From an uncultured Methanobrevibacter sp. (lineage in GTDB: Archaea > Methanobacteriota > Methanobacteria > Methanobacteriales > Methanobacteriaceae), in the NCBI RefSeq assembly GCF_946408925.1, contig NZ_CAMJUE010000014.1, positions 1-36,419 on the forward strand: a DNA stretch of 36,419 nt, written 5' to 3'. Positions 35,245 through 36,419 of the stretch are shown piece by piece. Position 1 is the stretch's first letter. The number at the start of each line of letters is the position of its first letter. The notes below the pieces were generated by a model. That model had not been told where the DNA came from, ran no database searches, and saw only the letters and a list, made by a program, of their open reading frames with translations. The position numbers and the translations under genes are program-made.

Positions 35245-35544
35245 ATGAATATTAATAAAGATTACAATGGACAAGAATTAACAATTTCTGTTGAAGGGCG
35301 TATAGATACAATTACTTCACAAGACCTTGACAATGAAATTAAAAATGAAATGGGAAAATTTGATTCATTAATTATGGATTTTACCAATATGGAATACATT
35401 TCAAGTGCAGGTCTCAGAGTTCTGATTGCAACTCAAAAGAAATTAAAACCAGACAATATTCCGTTCATCATTAAAAATGTTAATGAATCTGTGGGAGAAA
35501 TATTCAGAATGTCTGGGTTTGATAAAATTTTGAATATAGAGTGA
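35245..35544 (+). CDS. Single-domain STAS protein (anti-sigma factor antagonist type)
   Basis: 99 residues, just one STAS domain of the SpoIIAA/RsbV kind. It has EGRIDT after the first strands, MDFTNMEYISSAGLRVL (about 44-60) with S54 aligned to the serine phosphorylated by SpoIIAB/RsbW kinases, and a C-terminal helix SVGEIFRMSGFDKI. In bacteria such proteins bind an HATPase anti-sigma kinase and release a sigma factor. Archaea have none, so its natural partner here is probably the RsbW-like domain fused to the MATE exporter in the divergent operon. No PP2C phosphatase gene is visible in the window to reset phosphorylation. Confidence 0.92.
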   Translation: MNINKDYNGQELTISVEGRIDTITSQDLDNEIKNEMGKFDSLIMDFTNMEYISSAGLRVLIATQKKLKPDNIPFIIKNVNESVGEIFRMSGFDKILNIE

Positions 35545-35578
35545 ATTCAGCCAATTAGATAGAAATGATATGCATCAT

Positions 35579-35872
35579 TTAACTATTTGAATTCAAATAA
35601 TTATCAAATTTCAAGTACACATTCTCTTCAAATTTTCCAAATCTCTCTTTAACTTTTAATTTTCTGAATAATAATTCTCTTATCCAATCGATTAAAGCAC
35701 AAACAACAAATATTCCTATTCCAAGAACAATTACACTTATAAACAATGAAATTGGATCAAATTGAGCTATAAATTCAAATTTGCCATCAAAGAAGAAATA
35801 TGCAAGAGCCATGTTATCGTGAATAAGATAAACTCCAAAAAAACTAGAAAAAAGTAAATAGATTATTACAAA
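35579..35872 (-). pseudogene. C-terminal remnant of an acyltransferase-3 family membrane protein
   Basis: An open frame of 98 codons including the stop, of which 77 residues follow the first ATG (35812). The frame continues upstream of that ATG without interruption to 35872, reading FFGVYLIHDNMALAYFFF. This is the signature of the last helices of acyltransferase-3 (OafA/NolX-like) O-acetyltransferases, including the IHDN element. Beyond 35872 a stop blocks the frame, so about three quarters of the protein is missing. Two or three transmembrane segments remain. Not likely to be functional. The family modifies surface sugars. Confidence 0.75.
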
Positions 35873-36027
35873 TTAATATTTTTCAACTTAACTAAATCTT
35901 CTTTTAATTCAGGAACTTCAACTGTTAATGCATACTCCATTACATCAAATTCTGCAGATTCATATTTATGAATCATGATATTGCGCATATCCTTAATACT
36001 GCACCAAGGAATTACTTCCACAAAAGA
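35866..36027 (-). pseudogene. Truncated HepT-like (DUF86/HEPN) toxin remnant
   Basis: 53-codon open frame matching the C-terminal half of HepT proteins: IPWCSIKDMRNIMIHKY, with the RX4HXY ribonuclease motif (R, then H-K-Y), followed by VPELKEDLVKLKN in the place of the usual DLPxLK ending. In-frame GTG at 36021, but a stop codon just upstream (36028-36030) cuts off the first half, and no MNT nucleotidyltransferase antitoxin gene is visible. It overlaps the acyltransferase remnant by a few bases. Likely a decayed toxin-antitoxin locus. Confidence 0.65.
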
Positions 36028-36253
36028 TTAATGTGAAAAAAATAGAAATTCAAATATTATACTATAAACATAATACTCTTTTTAATCCCAACCCACAGTA
36101 AACAAGTGAATGAAATATTAAATTATTTTAAATTTCAAAGTAGTGTAAAGAGGAAAGTAGCACCAACTTCACATGAGTTTTCATAATTCTCCCCATTAAA
36201 TTTAAAGAATAAGTTTCCTTCTGATTTAATTAAACGTGAAATAGAAAAAATTT
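36028..36253. other. Gene-free AT-rich spacer
   Basis: I see no supported gene. A short plus-strand frame ending at about 36261 (reading FPSDLIKREIEKILK then stop) may be a relic of another protein's C-terminus. A minus-strand ATG with GGAG in front near 36175 opens only 18 codons. Confidence 0.3.
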
Positions 36254-36280
36254 TAAAATAGTGCATTGAGCACTATTTTA
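36254..36280. terminator. Hairpin terminator after the right-edge adhesin-like gene
   Basis: TAAAATAGTGC / GCACTATTTTA, 11 perfect base pairs with a 5-base loop. It overlaps the stop codon of the leftward gene and is followed on the minus strand by a T-rich stretch (plus strand 36243-36252). Confidence 0.65.
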
Positions 36281-36419
36281 CTTTAACTGTTGTTTTTATT
36301 GTGTTTTTAAGGTAGGTCACTTTGACAGTATAGGTTTTGCCTTTCTTAAGCTTTTTTATGACACTCTTTTTCAAGGTCTTCTGGGCGATTCCATTCTTGT
36401 TGGTTTTGACCTTGTAGGT
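36273..36419 (-). CDS. C-terminus of an adhesin-like protein (runs off the right edge)
   Basis: 48 residues to the stop TAG at 36273-36275. The sequence (TYKVKTNKNGIAQKTLKK, then KKLKKGKTYTVKVTYLKNT) is the lysine-rich Ig-like end module also found at the C-terminus of the 1001-residue protein (YTAKTNTKGKATFNLKK...). It is therefore part of a large surface protein whose body lies outside the window. Followed by a hairpin terminator. Confidence 0.85.
   Translation of the reverse strand, partial: TYKVKTNKNGIAQKTLKKSVIKKLKKGKTYTVKVTYLKNTIKTTVKVK

Noticed and set aside
1-36419. CRISPR array, insertion sequence or prophage genes
   Set aside because: No evenly spaced repeat array, transposase, integrase or phage structural protein was recognised on either strand.

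Overview
The window looks like chromosome of a methanogenic archaeon of the order Methanobacteriales, most likely a gut or rumen Methanobrevibacter. The reasons are the very AT-rich DNA, archaeal-type ProS and PheT, sn-glycerol-1-phosphate dehydrogenase (archaeal lipid backbone), F420 genes (CofC, NpdG), large secreted beta-helix adhesin-like proteins with the lysine-rich C-terminal module typical of Methanobrevibacter, and GGTGAT/GGAGG ribosome binding sites. The genus is my inference; no rRNA is present.

Left third (1-16500), mostly housekeeping. It starts with the 5' part of valS (minus), a small His-rich membrane protein and pheT (plus). A minus-strand group follows: YjbQ-family enzyme, winged-helix regulator and an overlooked 46-residue membrane peptide. 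Two divergent adhesin-like genes (4451-6184 minus, 6526-9531 plus) flank an AT-rich spacer. Next is a tight minus-strand operon, egsA - UPF0179 - rpiA - small membrane protein, and a plus-strand operon, proS - cofC - thiD. A two-gene ABC importer (permease plus ATPase, no binding protein) is convergent with thiD.

Middle (16500-25150), metal and redox genes. A P1B-like ATPase without the CPC motif and its small partner share a promoter carrying a TTTTAGGC-N2-GCCTAAAA palindrome. Related palindromes sit on each side of the divergent ferredoxin / CPBP-protease promoter, which suggests one DtxR-like metal regulon. There follow a cysteine-less carboxymuconolactone-decarboxylase-like protein, a MarR regulator, and a 3-hydroxyacyl-CoA dehydrogenase - npdG pair behind a tandem 18-bp operator. 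Last is a DUF134 regulator - zinc ribbon - ferredoxin operon behind a perfect 20-bp palindrome.

Right third (25600-35550), the most interesting part. A 2605-residue non-ribosomal peptide synthetase (C - partial C - A - T - C - A - T - reductase) is followed 8 bp later by a MATE exporter whose C-terminus carries an RsbW/SpoIIAB-like ATPase domain. A single-domain STAS protein (RsbV/SpoIIAA-like anti-anti-sigma antagonist) is divergent from the NRPS. Archaea have no sigma factors, so this appears to be a partner-switching module rewired to a peptide exporter. The first adenylation domain lacks the Asp that normally binds the alpha-amino group, so the first building block may not be an ordinary amino acid. 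The reductase should release an aldehyde or alcohol.

The right edge (35570-36419) is a gene graveyard: truncated acyltransferase-3 and HepT-like remnants, then the C-terminus of another adhesin-like protein running off the end.
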